This document shows positions 1 through 6,291 of a stretch of 6,291 nucleotides of DNA, in pieces; the stretch's first letter is position 1, and each line of letters opens with the position of its first letter. The notes below the pieces were generated by a model. That model was not told the origin of the DNA. It did no database searches and worked only from the letters and a program-made list of their open reading frames with translations. The position numbers and the translations under genes are program-made. Origin of the DNA: Candidatus Poseidoniaceae archaeon (GTDB lineage: Archaea > Thermoplasmatota > Poseidoniia > Poseidoniales > Poseidoniaceae); assembly GCA_030741455.1 (NCBI GenBank), contig JASLVI010000086.1, forward strand, positions 1 to 6,291, read 5' to 3'.

Positions 1-1849
1 AGAAGGTTGCGAAAGCATTCGCCTGTGGTGCAATCAAATCGATGCGTCCTTCAGCAAGTTGGATCGAGAGGAAGATAGCAACAGCTGCACCTATGATCGC
101 ACCAGGTACAACACCCATGATGTTTCCTTTCGAAATGTGATACGGACGGTTTCCAATGTAGAGGCTGTTCTTGTAATCACCAATAACTGTTCCAGACATC
201 GAAATCGCAGAACCAAAGACCGTCGTTCCAACAAGTCCGAGCAGAACAGCATCTTGTTTATTCAAGCCAAGAGCCGCATCGAAGTTGAGGAAGATTCCAA
301 GCAGCATTAACAGGACAATGAACGATGTTCCAGAGACTGGTTCGATACCTGTTTCACCCATGACACGGACAGCGATAGCGCCCAAGAGGAACGTGGTCAG
401 GATGAGGACCGTAGCGAAGATTATCGCAGCTGCAATAGGGAAACCGCCAACCCAGAAGATGAGAATCATGGAGAGGAAGGTCAGACCCATGAAGATTGGA
501 ATATGCATCAAAGGCCATTCATACCAGCCTTTTCCTTCCATGTATTCTTGTGAACCTTCTCCTTTGAACGCTGCACCAATGTCCTTGAAGATGTTGGCAA
601 ATGTGCGCCACATCTTTGCGAGACCGAACATTCCACCACCGACAATCGAACCTATAGCAATGGTTCGTACCGTCTTTGAGAAGGCAATCATTTGCAGTGC
701 TTTAGCTCCATCTTCAGCATAGTACTGAATCGGAACGTTGGCCTGATATTGGGCGTCATAAACAGGGAAGTTGAGGAACACAGCCAATGGAACGAGAATA
801 AACCAACCCACAAGCGTACCGAGATTGACCAAGAACGCAACTCTGGTCTTCATGAACCAACCAATCGCAAACATCGAAGGTGTCAGTGCAACACCGACAT
901 ACGTGTATGCGAATGGATTCCAAGCGGTCTCTTCAGACCTCTGCGTGTACTTCTTGGAAGAGCCATCTTCGTAAATTCCAGCAGGTTGGTGTATCTTCCC
1001 TGCGCTGTAAAATGATGCGAGACCAATGTCACCAACATGCAGAGTTTCAGCAAGATAGTCCATGACCGAGAGTTTCTTGTCCGAAAGCCAAACAATAGGA
1101 TACTCGATCAAGAACATACCAATCATGGTAATTCCCGTCCATAAACCGATGGTTTTCAGCGATTCACGAGCGTGTTCAACCGCTCCAGTATTGACATCAG
1201 AAGCAATGTCCAACATCTTCAACGTCGCTTCAAAACCAGGAAGTGGCAATGGATCTTCAACCAACCACACACGTCTGAAGATGATGAAGTACATCACGCC
1301 CAGGAATCCAGCGAACATCGATGCTACGATGGCAATAAATGCCAGTCTAAACGCTTCGCCATCTTCAAGGGTAATCAACGGACCATCAGCTAACGAATAC
1401 TGGGCTTTCGATGCCAGTAAGAAGATTGCAGGGAATGTAAAGATGAACCCTGTTGAAGCGTGTGTTGCTCCCGTTGTTGCTGACGTAGCAATATTGACCT
1501 CGGAAGGCGACCACTTCAGTGCCATTCCAAGCAGATAAGCGATGTACCAAGCAGCAGAAATTGCCAAACCAAGTTTCAAACCTATGTAAGCAGTAACACC
1601 TGAGAAGATCGCACCAATCGCAATACCAATCATGACTTTGGAAGGTGACCAGTGGGAAACTTCGAAGGATTCTTCAAGATTTTTCTCCTCAAGATACTGT
1701 TCGAGTACACCGGTATTGAGATTGTTGTACATCTCATCATCAAGCCATGTCAACGAACCATCTTCAATTGCCTTGAGACCCTTTGCAGTGACCGGTTGGC
1801 GGTATGCTGAGCGTTGAACTGTTGAATCCGAACCAGATTTCTCGTCCAT
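1..1849 (-). CDS. OPT-family oligopeptide transporter, C-terminus cut by window edge
   Basis: A reading frame open from an ATG at 1849 to the left edge gives 616 residues with no stop. The family (PF03169) imports peptides, or metal chelates in some members, across the cytoplasmic membrane, usually driven by protons. Seen here: an acidic, soluble N-terminus (1-65); a first membrane segment followed by the family-typical stretch YIGLKLGLAISAAW (88-101); many further hydrophobic helices; the loop motif MGETGIEPVSG (497-507); the motif GDYKNSLYIGNRP (557-569), matching the family's D-x-K-x-G-x-x-x-G region; and APQANAFA (607-614), matching the usual APQA region. Complete prokaryotic members run perhaps 100 residues further, so the last helices are missing. 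ATG 1849 was chosen because the N-terminus reads naturally and GGGGAG (1863-1858) lies 8 nt upstream, a weak ribosome-binding site. It is divergent from the SLOG gene. Family assignment is firm; substrate is not determinable. Confidence 0.92.
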   Translation of the reverse strand, partial: MDEKSGSDSTVQRSAYRQPVTAKGLKAIEDGSLTWLDDEMYNNLNTGVLEQYLEEKNLEESFEVSHWSPSKVMIGIAIGAIFSGVTAYIGLKLGLAISAAWYIAYLLGMALKWSPSEVNIATSATTGATHASTGFIFTFPAIFLLASKAQYSLADGPLITLEDGEAFRLAFIAIVASMFAGFLGVMYFIIFRRVWLVEDPLPLPGFEATLKMLDIASDVNTGAVEHARESLKTIGLWTGITMIGMFLIEYPIVWLSDKKLSVMDYLAETLHVGDIGLASFYSAGKIHQPAGIYEDGSSKKYTQRSEETAWNPFAYTYVGVALTPSMFAIGWFMKTRVAFLVNLGTLVGWFILVPLAVFLNFPVYDAQYQANVPIQYYAEDGAKALQMIAFSKTVRTIAIGSIVGGGMFGLAKMWRTFANIFKDIGAAFKGEGSQEYMEGKGWYEWPLMHIPIFMGLTFLSMILIFWVGGFPIAAAIIFATVLILTTFLLGAIAVRVMGETGIEPVSGTSFIVLLMLLGIFLNFDAALGLNKQDAVLLGLVGTTVFGSAISMSGTVIGDYKNSLYIGNRPYHISKGNIMGVVPGAIIGAAVAIFLSIQLAEGRIDLIAPQANAFATF

Positions 1850-1859
1850 AGTGTACACT
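1850..1859. repeat. Perfect 10-bp palindrome AGTGTACACT at the OPT start codon
   Basis: AGTGTACACT reads the same on both strands and abuts the OPT start codon. A near copy, GCGTACACT (1880-1888), repeats GTGTACACT (1851-1859) with one mismatch, 29 bp away. Both copies lie between the candidate OPT TATA-like box and the start codon, where a bound repressor could block transcription. The sequence facts are certain; an operator role is inference, and short palindromes do arise by chance. Confidence 0.35.
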
Positions 1860-1888
1860 CCCCGATGTTTCTTGGTATCGCGTACACT

Positions 1889-1896
1889 TGAATACA
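1889..1896 (-). promoter_or_regulatory. Candidate TATA-like box for the OPT gene
   Basis: Read on the minus strand this is TGTATTCA, centred about 43 bp upstream of the OPT ATG. If it acts as an archaeal TATA box, transcription would begin near 1866 and leave a short leader holding GGGGAG (1863-1858) and the palindrome. The match to the archaeal consensus is poor and no BRE is obvious, so this is a weak call. Confidence 0.22.
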
Positions 1897-1938
1897 GTTG
1901 CCCTTGTGTGGTTCGGAATTTCCTTCAAATCCGTAGGG

Positions 1939-1948
1939 TTTATTCATA
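1939..1948 (+). promoter_or_regulatory. Candidate TATA-like box for the SLOG/DUF2493 gene
   Basis: TTTATTCATA is centred about 25 bp upstream of the ATG at 1968. That is the spacing expected between an archaeal TATA box and a transcription start at or next to the start codon, that is, a leaderless mRNA. The lack of a convincing ribosome-binding site before 1968 agrees with this. The organism being archaeal is itself an inference. Confidence 0.33.
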
Positions 1949-1967
1949 CCGATTGCGATGGTACATT

Positions 1968-2426
1968 ATGAGCGGAACAACCGGAGGAGCAAAACTGTCT
2001 CGACTTGCAGCCCAAGACTTGAACGATGATGGACGTATCATCAACCTCGTTATAGCAGGCTCAAGTCGATTTTATGACTATTCAGTCATCGAGGAAATAT
2101 TGGATCAATGGATCGAAATCGAGGGCTACCCTGACCTCATCATCGTTGGAGGAGCGAGTGGTGTCGATTACTTGGCTGAGCGATGGGCTACGAACAATCA
2201 TGTTGAATTCGTGATGTTCACTGAATTCTGGGACAAGCCGAGACCTGGTTTGGAAGATTCTGGCCGAAATGAAGCACCTCTTGAACTAACCGAGAAACTC
2301 CTTTCGGCTGCAACACATGTTCTAGCCTTTTTGAGCAAGGAAAGCAAATGGACCAAGGTCGTTGCAGATGAAGCGAACCAACGAGGCATTCCAACATATG
2401 TCCATCACTTGGACGAGTCTGATTGA
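1968..2426 (+). CDS. SLOG-superfamily DUF2493 (YspA-like) protein
   Basis: A protein of 152 residues with a Rossmann-like SLOG fold related to the DprA/YspA/LOG families, which bind nucleotides or nucleotide-derived ligands. Seen here: first strand and loop NLVIAGSSRFYDY (26-38), the family's 'aGSR.f.d' motif; DLIIVGGASGVDYLAERWA (56-74), the signature glycine loop with the GVD-x-LA element; W88-D-K and GRNE (99-102), matching the 'W...GxxRN' region; and a last strand with GIPTYV (140-145). The frame stays open upstream to 1851, but those 39 residues look non-coding and would run into the OPT promoter, so ATG 1968 is preferred. It stands alone between a divergent OPT gene and a convergent acyltransferase, whose end overlaps it by 22 bp. 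The biochemical role of DUF2493 is not established; proposals include nucleotide or ADP-ribose-type ligand sensing. Fold assignment is good; function is unknown. Confidence 0.82.
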   Translation: MSGTTGGAKLSRLAAQDLNDDGRIINLVIAGSSRFYDYSVIEEILDQWIEIEGYPDLIIVGGASGVDYLAERWATNNHVEFVMFTEFWDKPRPGLEDSGRNEAPLELTEKLLSAATHVLAFLSKESKWTKVVADEANQRGIPTYVHHLDESD

Positions 2427-3127
2427 GACATTTTGATGAATCGGGCTGGAATACCACCCCATATTTCACCATCAGGAATTACCTTTCGCTTCGGAAGAAC
2501 GGCACGATTTCCTAGGATGCAGTTCTCTCCAATACGGGCACCAGGACCAACCATGGTTGCTCCTCCAACGGTGGAATTCTTTCCAACAACAATCTTCTCA
2601 AGAACGATGTTCCCTTTCTCAACAAGATGTCCATTCAAGGTAGCCCCTCCTCCGACGACAACATTGTCACCCAGTTCAACAAGCGATGGATCGTTGATCC
2701 GGTCTGAATTGATATTCACATTTTTACCGATTTTACATCCAGCCAAACGATAGTAAGCGTTCGCAAAAAAAGACGGAACGACGTGTGAAAGTATCGGATG
2801 TGTTGAGCGATGAAGTTGCCCACAAACAGCCCAACGAATGGTCGTGAACGAAGCGAGTGGAGCAACGATTCGATCTTTAACTCGCATTCGAATAAGGAAT
2901 TGAAGCATTCCTGAAAGAAGAAGCAGAAACATTCCCCACGTGAGGAAGGCGATTGAAGCAGCGAACCCTATCAAGAATAGATCTGGCCAACTTCGATCTC
3001 CTGGACCAAACGATGTCATCCAATCAAATACGTAGATTGCAGGTGCAATCGGCAAACCCCAAACCACGCCCATCAAGAGAATCATCACAACAGATAAGAC
3101 CGCTTGAATCTGAGTAAAACCACGCAT
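2405..3127 (-). CDS. Membrane-anchored left-handed beta-helix (hexapeptide-repeat) acyltransferase
   Basis: A protein of 240 residues with two parts. Residues 8-34 and 48-79 are strongly hydrophobic and probably form two membrane spans. Residues 127-232 carry hexapeptide repeats typical of LbH acyltransferases: CKIGKNVNIN, VELGDNVVVGGGATLNG, IVVGKNSTVGGATMVGPG, ARIGENCILGNRAV, ending in WGGIPAR (223-229), the family's 'GxPA' terminator. H167 in LNGHLVE sits where such enzymes often place a catalytic histidine. The domain resembles the C-terminal acyltransferase part of Pls/PosA-type non-ribosomal peptide synthetase proteins, here without an adenylation domain. The acyl donor and acceptor cannot be told; a membrane or envelope substrate is inferred from the anchor. 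ATG 3127 is chosen because GGGTGA (3138-3133) lies 5 nt upstream. An in-frame GTG at 3136 would add three residues but has no comparable site. It follows the UMF1-type transporter by 12 bp and is probably in its operon. Confidence 0.85.
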   Translation of the reverse strand: MRGFTQIQAVLSVVMILLMGVVWGLPIAPAIYVFDWMTSFGPGDRSWPDLFLIGFAASIAFLTWGMFLLLLSGMLQFLIRMRVKDRIVAPLASFTTIRWAVCGQLHRSTHPILSHVVPSFFANAYYRLAGCKIGKNVNINSDRINDPSLVELGDNVVVGGGATLNGHLVEKGNIVLEKIVVGKNSTVGGATMVGPGARIGENCILGNRAVLPKRKVIPDGEIWGGIPARFIKMSQSDSSK

Positions 3128-3132
3128 GGGAT

Positions 3133-3138
3133 TCACCC
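3133..3138 (-). promoter_or_regulatory. Ribosome-binding site that decides the acyltransferase start
   Basis: On the minus strand the 12-bp gap after the transporter stop reads GGGTGA, then five bases, then ATG at 3127. GGTGA matches the anti-Shine-Dalgarno at the 3' end of 16S rRNA. It supports ATG 3127 over GTG 3136, whose own codon lies inside this site, and it fits translation of the second gene in an operon. Confidence 0.55.
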
Positions 3139-3139
3139 A

Positions 3140-5158
3140 TCAAGCATCATTCTTCGCAGCAGCTTCAGCCCGTGCTCGAGCGTCTTCTTCTTCTGCAACT
3201 CGAATTCCTTCTTCGAGATCGACTCTGCTTGTGAGGAATGTTCCAGCAAGAATGACGATGGTAATTGTGAGGATGGCAACCCGACTATCGAAAGCTGAAC
3301 TCGCAATACCATAGAGGAACGTTCCAATCATTGCTGCAGACTTGCCAAGGAATCCAAAGAAGCCGAAGAATTCGGATGTTCGTGTTTCTGGAACAAGTTG
3401 CGAAAACATGGAACGAGCCTGTGCTCCTGCACTGCCCATCGCTACACCGACAAACATACCGAGAATAATCCATTGCAAGGAAACACCAATATTGAATGGT
3501 TCCCATACATTATCGCGCATGAATTCTGCGTATCCATCGACTGGACCTCCTTGATCAATGACAGTAGGGTGTCGATCGCCGAGTTCATCTTGACCAGATA
3601 GGTTTCCTCCTACGAACAGGATTGAGAACCTGTGATCGCTTGTGTTGTTGAAAGCCAATGCAAGTGAAGATGCATCATCCTCGTTGATTTGAAGAACATC
3701 GTCTTCATCCTTGTCTTGCTGTCCTGCCAAAAACGATGAAGCGATGATTCCAACGACAACCAATGCAACCATTGCGACGATACCCATCCAACCCAATTCT
3801 TTGCTTTGAATGAAGAGTACTCCTCCTCCTATGATTGCAACAAATGCCAATACGATGATACAAACCATGATTCCTTTGCCGAGTGTGCTTTCACCCTTAT
3901 CTCCAACGCTGTAATCAGGTTCTGGGAAGTATTCTTGGAAATTATCTCTGAATTCCGCATCGCCATCTGAAGTTTCACCAACCCAGTTCTCATACCCTCT
4001 GTCGTAGAGAGTTGTCATGTTGTACATGTTGGATGTCTCATCCCACGTGAATGTGAAGTCGTATCGTTCTGCATCATCTGGAATGCCATCCCCGTCACCA
4101 TCAGCCTCTGGATCCAACTTGAGTGGTGCGAAACCTGCTGCCGTTACTGCCACGAAACAATAGATGAGCAATGCGAGCATAAGAGCGAATTTGGTTCCCT
4201 TAACATCTGCCAGTTTACCGAAAACGAGCGTCATTGGAATTGCAACAATATTGACCGTAAGAAGGAGGATGACGTTCATGCTTTGATCAAGTCGAAGGAC
4301 GGATTCACCAAATGCACTCGCCATGCTTGCAATTGTGTTAACTCCGTCATAAAACAAGAGATATGCGAGTAGGAAAAACGCCAAAACCTTGAATTTTTTA
4401 ACCTCGAGGAAGGTTTGGAAAACCTGGCCGTATGCCACCTTCGTGGCATTACCAAAGCCCTTCCATTCCATTTCATTTGGAATCTCTGGTTCAGGTGTCC
4501 ACTTGAACATAAGTGCTCCAAAGCCCCACCACCAAATTGCTGAGGTTGAGAAGATGATGGCCATCTTGAAGTTCGTATCCCAACTTAGCAGGAGAAGGAC
4601 GACTAAGTGGAAAATAAGAAGCATTGATCCGCCTATGAACCCATAGGCATACCCCCATGTAGAAACATGATCCTGACATTTTCGAGGTGCAAGATACGGC
4701 ATGAAGGAGTAATAGATGACGTTACCACCAGTGAAACCGATCGTACCTATGGTATACATCAGTGCCAAAATGATGTATGCTTGAGAACCAAAATAAGGCG
4801 CAGCACCCATCAATGCAGTAAATAAAATCCCTGCGGCAGTATACCATTTAAGCAGTTTTTTCTTGATTGGCATCCGATCAGCAATCACACCAAGCGCTGG
4901 TGCAGTTAGAATCACAAAGAACATTGAGACGGTCAATACGAACGCATAGAAAGTGTCTCCAGCTTGCGTACCAGTTGCAGTATTGTACAATGCAGCCATC
5001 AATGCTGGAGCGATTACAGTCATTACTGTCAATGCATAAGCCTGGTTCGCCCAGTCGTAGAAATACCACCCCTTGATGGCCTTCTTATCATCCTCGCTCA
5101 TGGAAGACATAATCTCCTTCGTCGTCTTCATGTCGTTTGTTGTTGCCATCTCACTCAT
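3140..5158 (-). CDS. MFS transporter of the UMF1/Atg22-like family with a large insertion
   Basis: A protein of 672 residues. The N-terminal motif KGWYFYDWANQAY (29-41) and the segment SFMPYLAPRKCQDHVSTWGY (151-170) are hallmarks of the UMF1/Atg22-like group (PF11700), as are FLLAYLLFYDGVNTI (262-276) and SQLVPETRTSEFFGFFGFLGK (586-606). Yeast Atg22 exports amino acids from the vacuole; prokaryotic substrates are largely unknown. I count about 14 hydrophobic segments instead of the MFS 12: roughly nine up to residue 344, two extra (429-450, 456-478), then three (557-579, 600-622, 624-642). Residues 345-428 and 479-555 are hydrophilic and acidic. With a cytoplasmic N-terminus both fall outside the cell, which agrees with their N-x-S/T sites (N380, N504, N505, N519). 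The C-terminal 28 residues are charged and cytoplasmic. Relatives usually have about 400-530 residues. ATG 5158 is used; ATG 5149 is an alternative. It leads the probable operon with the acyltransferase. Confidence 0.88.
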   Translation of the reverse strand: MSEMATTNDMKTTKEIMSSMSEDDKKAIKGWYFYDWANQAYALTVMTVIAPALMAALYNTATGTQAGDTFYAFVLTVSMFFVILTAPALGVIADRMPIKKKLLKWYTAAGILFTALMGAAPYFGSQAYIILALMYTIGTIGFTGGNVIYYSFMPYLAPRKCQDHVSTWGYAYGFIGGSMLLIFHLVVLLLLSWDTNFKMAIIFSTSAIWWWGFGALMFKWTPEPEIPNEMEWKGFGNATKVAYGQVFQTFLEVKKFKVLAFFLLAYLLFYDGVNTIASMASAFGESVLRLDQSMNVILLLTVNIVAIPMTLVFGKLADVKGTKFALMLALLIYCFVAVTAAGFAPLKLDPEADGDGDGIPDDAERYDFTFTWDETSNMYNMTTLYDRGYENWVGETSDGDAEFRDNFQEYFPEPDYSVGDKGESTLGKGIMVCIIVLAFVAIIGGGVLFIQSKELGWMGIVAMVALVVVGIIASSFLAGQQDKDEDDVLQINEDDASSLALAFNNTSDHRFSILFVGGNLSGQDELGDRHPTVIDQGGPVDGYAEFMRDNVWEPFNIGVSLQWIILGMFVGVAMGSAGAQARSMFSQLVPETRTSEFFGFFGFLGKSAAMIGTFLYGIASSAFDSRVAILTITIVILAGTFLTSRVDLEEGIRVAEEEDARARAEAAAKNDA
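4067..4114 (-). other. EF-hand/TSP3-like calcium-binding loop encoded inside the transporter
   Basis: Residues 349-364 read DPEADGDGDGIPDDAE. From D353 they fit the 12-residue pattern D-x-D-x-D-G-I-x-D-x-x-E (D353, D355, D357, G358, D361, E364), as in thrombospondin type-3 repeats and EF-hand-like loops that bind calcium. There is a single copy, in the predicted extracellular insertion just after the ninth hydrophobic segment. The motif is plain to see; calcium binding is inferred from known families. Confidence 0.6.
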
Positions 5159-5189
5159 GGTATCCCCAACTACACCATATTCGACTTGG

Positions 5190-5199
5190 TTTATGAAAA
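5190..5199 (-). promoter_or_regulatory. Candidate TATA-like box for the UMF1-type transporter operon
   Basis: On the minus strand this reads TTTTCATAAA, centred about 36 bp upstream of the ATG at 5158. Transcription would start near 5168, giving a leader of about 10 nt that contains GGGGAT (5167-5162). That is too close to the ATG for an ideal ribosome-binding site. For the opposite gene, the T-rich stretch TTTTGTTGATAT (5230-5241) is a still weaker candidate. These are pattern matches only. Confidence 0.27.
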
Positions 5200-5279
5200 C
5201 AGCACCTGCATTGAATTCTGAACAATTCGTTTTGTTGATATCGACAAATGTTCAAACCCAATTACTTCTGCCCGATGGT

Positions 5280-6275
5280 ATGAGCAAGAAGTTTCCACGT
5301 GTACTCATTACTGGATGCACAGGATTCCTTGGCCGACAAGTTACACAAGAATTTCTTTCAAGAGGCTACTTTGTTCGAGGTACGACACGTTCTTCAAACG
5401 AGCAACATCAATCCATTCTCGATGATTTTTCAGCGGGCGATGCACTCGAATTACATTCACTCGATCTAACTTCTGATGATGGTTGGAGTGAAGCAATGGA
5501 GGGCATCGATGCAGTCATTCATACAGCATCTCCATTCTCTGCCTACGAACCAAAAGACGAGATGGAATTGATTGGACCTGCTCGAGATGGAACGCTTCGT
5601 GTTCTGAAGAAAGCCTATGAATCAGGCATACGTAAGTTTGTGATTACTTCATCAACTGCTGCAATATCTGGCGCAACACCGACAACAAAGAACCAAACCT
5701 ACAGTGAACAAGATTGGACTGATTTGAATGGTGCTGTATCTGCCTACACCAAGAGTAAGACACTTGCAGAAAAGGCAGCTCGTGACTTTGCATCATCACA
5801 TCCAGATGTTGCTCTAACAACTGTCAATCCAAATGTCATCTTTGGCCCGTTGCATAGTGGAAGATCAGGAACATCCTTGAGAATCATTGAATCAATCGTT
5901 CAGAGTTCCTATCCAGGTTTCCCAAAGATTAGTTTCGCACCAGTTGACGTCCGAGATGTTGCATGGATGCATGCTGAAGCACTTGAGCGAGATGAACTGG
6001 ATGGTGAACGTTTGATGATGGCATCGACGCCAATTACCATGCCTCAAATTGCACGCCATCTCAAAGCCAATGGCTACAAGGTACGTACCATGGCATTACC
6101 CAACATTGTTGTCAAAGCCATGGCACTCTTCATCAAAGAAGCACGATTGGTGACACGAGGCTTAGGTACAACCAATCATTACGATTGCTCCAATACAATC
6201 GAAAAGACAGGTTGGAATTCAACAAGTCATGAGGAGATGATTGTCTCCGCAGCGAAATCACTAGGATTTCAATGA
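5280..6275 (+). CDS. Extended SDR, dihydroflavonol-4-reductase-like NAD(P)-dependent oxidoreductase
   Basis: A protein of 331 residues, the usual length for extended short-chain dehydrogenases/reductases. Seen here: the Rossmann glycine motif TGCTGFLG (11-18); basic residues R33 and R37 after the second strand, which favour NADP(H); DLT (62-64) followed by the 'A-x-x-G-x-D-A-V-I-H-T-A-S-P' run (72-85) typical of dihydroflavonol reductase and cinnamoyl-CoA-reductase relatives; VITSSTAA (121-128), supplying the active-site serine; and YTKSKTLAEKAA (156-167) with catalytic Y156 and K160, very close to the family's Y-x-x-S-K-x-x-A-E. NPNVIFGP (183-190) and PVDVRDVAWMH (221-231) complete the pattern. 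In prokaryotes such enzymes reduce assorted aldehydes or ketones, or modify isoprenoid or sugar compounds; flavonoids are unlikely. ATG 5280 is chosen because the frame further upstream overlaps the divergent transporter gene and precedes the fold. All catalytic residues are present; substrate is unknown. Confidence 0.9.
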   Translation: MSKKFPRVLITGCTGFLGRQVTQEFLSRGYFVRGTTRSSNEQHQSILDDFSAGDALELHSLDLTSDDGWSEAMEGIDAVIHTASPFSAYEPKDEMELIGPARDGTLRVLKKAYESGIRKFVITSSTAAISGATPTTKNQTYSEQDWTDLNGAVSAYTKSKTLAEKAARDFASSHPDVALTTVNPNVIFGPLHSGRSGTSLRIIESIVQSSYPGFPKISFAPVDVRDVAWMHAEALERDELDGERLMMASTPITMPQIARHLKANGYKVRTMALPNIVVKAMALFIKEARLVTRGLGTTNHYDCSNTIEKTGWNSTSHEEMIVSAAKSLGFQ

Positions 6276-6291
6276 TCTCGAATAATGATGT

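Noticed and set aside
285..722. Open plus-strand frame of 145 codons, and the 158-codon one at 1062-1538
   Set aside because: Both lie opposite the OPT gene. Their translations are rich in Arg, Pro, Ser and Ile without domain logic, while the minus-strand frame shows clear OPT motifs throughout.
1851..1967. In-frame N-terminal extension of the SLOG protein
   Set aside because: The 39 extra residues are Cys/Arg/Tyr-rich, show no similarity to the fold and would occupy the divergent promoter region. The fold begins just after ATG 1968.
2433..2753. Plus-strand open frame of 106 codons opposite the acyltransferase
   Set aside because: Its Pro/Thr/Phe-rich translation is the expected shadow of the Gly/Val/Asn-rich hexapeptide repeats on the other strand.
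3128..3139. Acyltransferase start at GTG 3136
   Set aside because: ATG 3127 has GGGTGA five bases upstream; GTG 3136 lies within that site and has no good one of its own. The stop and function are the same either way.
5073..5279. In-frame N-terminal extension of the reductase
   Set aside because: It would overlap the start of the divergent transporter gene and put 69 unrelated residues before the Rossmann motif, which normally sits near the N-terminus.
1..6291. CRISPR array, tRNA/rRNA genes, insertion sequence or prophage signals
   Set aside because: No regularly spaced repeats, cloverleaf-like stretches, terminal inverted repeats, or transposase or integrase motifs were seen; coding sequence fills nearly the whole window.

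Overview
The window holds five protein-coding genes packed with almost no spare DNA. It looks like a stretch of a streamlined marine prokaryote. My best guess is a planktonic euryarchaeon of the Marine Group II (Poseidoniales) type. The hints are TATA-like boxes rather than clear -35/-10 promoters, one GGTGA ribosome-binding site and otherwise weak ones, short divergent intergenic gaps, moderate GC, and an acidic DxDxDG calcium-loop motif inserted in a membrane protein. None of these is decisive, and a marine bacterium is not excluded.

Layout from left to right. (1) 1-1849, minus strand: an OPT-family oligopeptide transporter that is cut by the left edge, so its C-terminus is missing. (2) 1850-1967: a divergent control region with TATA-like elements and a perfect 10-bp palindrome touching the OPT start codon. 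(3) 1968-2426, plus strand: a small SLOG/DUF2493 (YspA-like) nucleotide-binding-fold protein. (4) 2405-3127, minus strand: a membrane-anchored left-handed beta-helix (hexapeptide-repeat) acyltransferase. Its 3' end overlaps the SLOG gene by 22 bp, tail to tail. (5) 3140-5158, minus strand: an MFS transporter of the UMF1/Atg22-like group, 12 bp upstream of the acyltransferase and probably co-transcribed with it. It carries an unusual insertion of about 210 residues. (6) 5159-5279: a second divergent intergenic region. (7) 5280-6275, plus strand: an extended short-chain dehydrogenase/reductase of the dihydroflavonol-4-reductase-like type.

How the genes fit together: two transporters (a probable peptide importer and a UMF1-type carrier, a family linked to amino-acid efflux through yeast Atg22) sit near each other, which suits a peptide- or amino-acid-using heterotroph. 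They are separate transcription units, however, so a shared pathway is only a guess. The SLOG protein, the acyltransferase and the reductase have recognisable folds but no substrate that can be read from sequence.

I see no RNA genes, CRISPR arrays, insertion sequences, long repeats or clear terminators. No multi-gene undescribed system is evident. The most unusual item is the calcium-loop-bearing, two-helix insertion in the UMF1/Atg22-like transporter.
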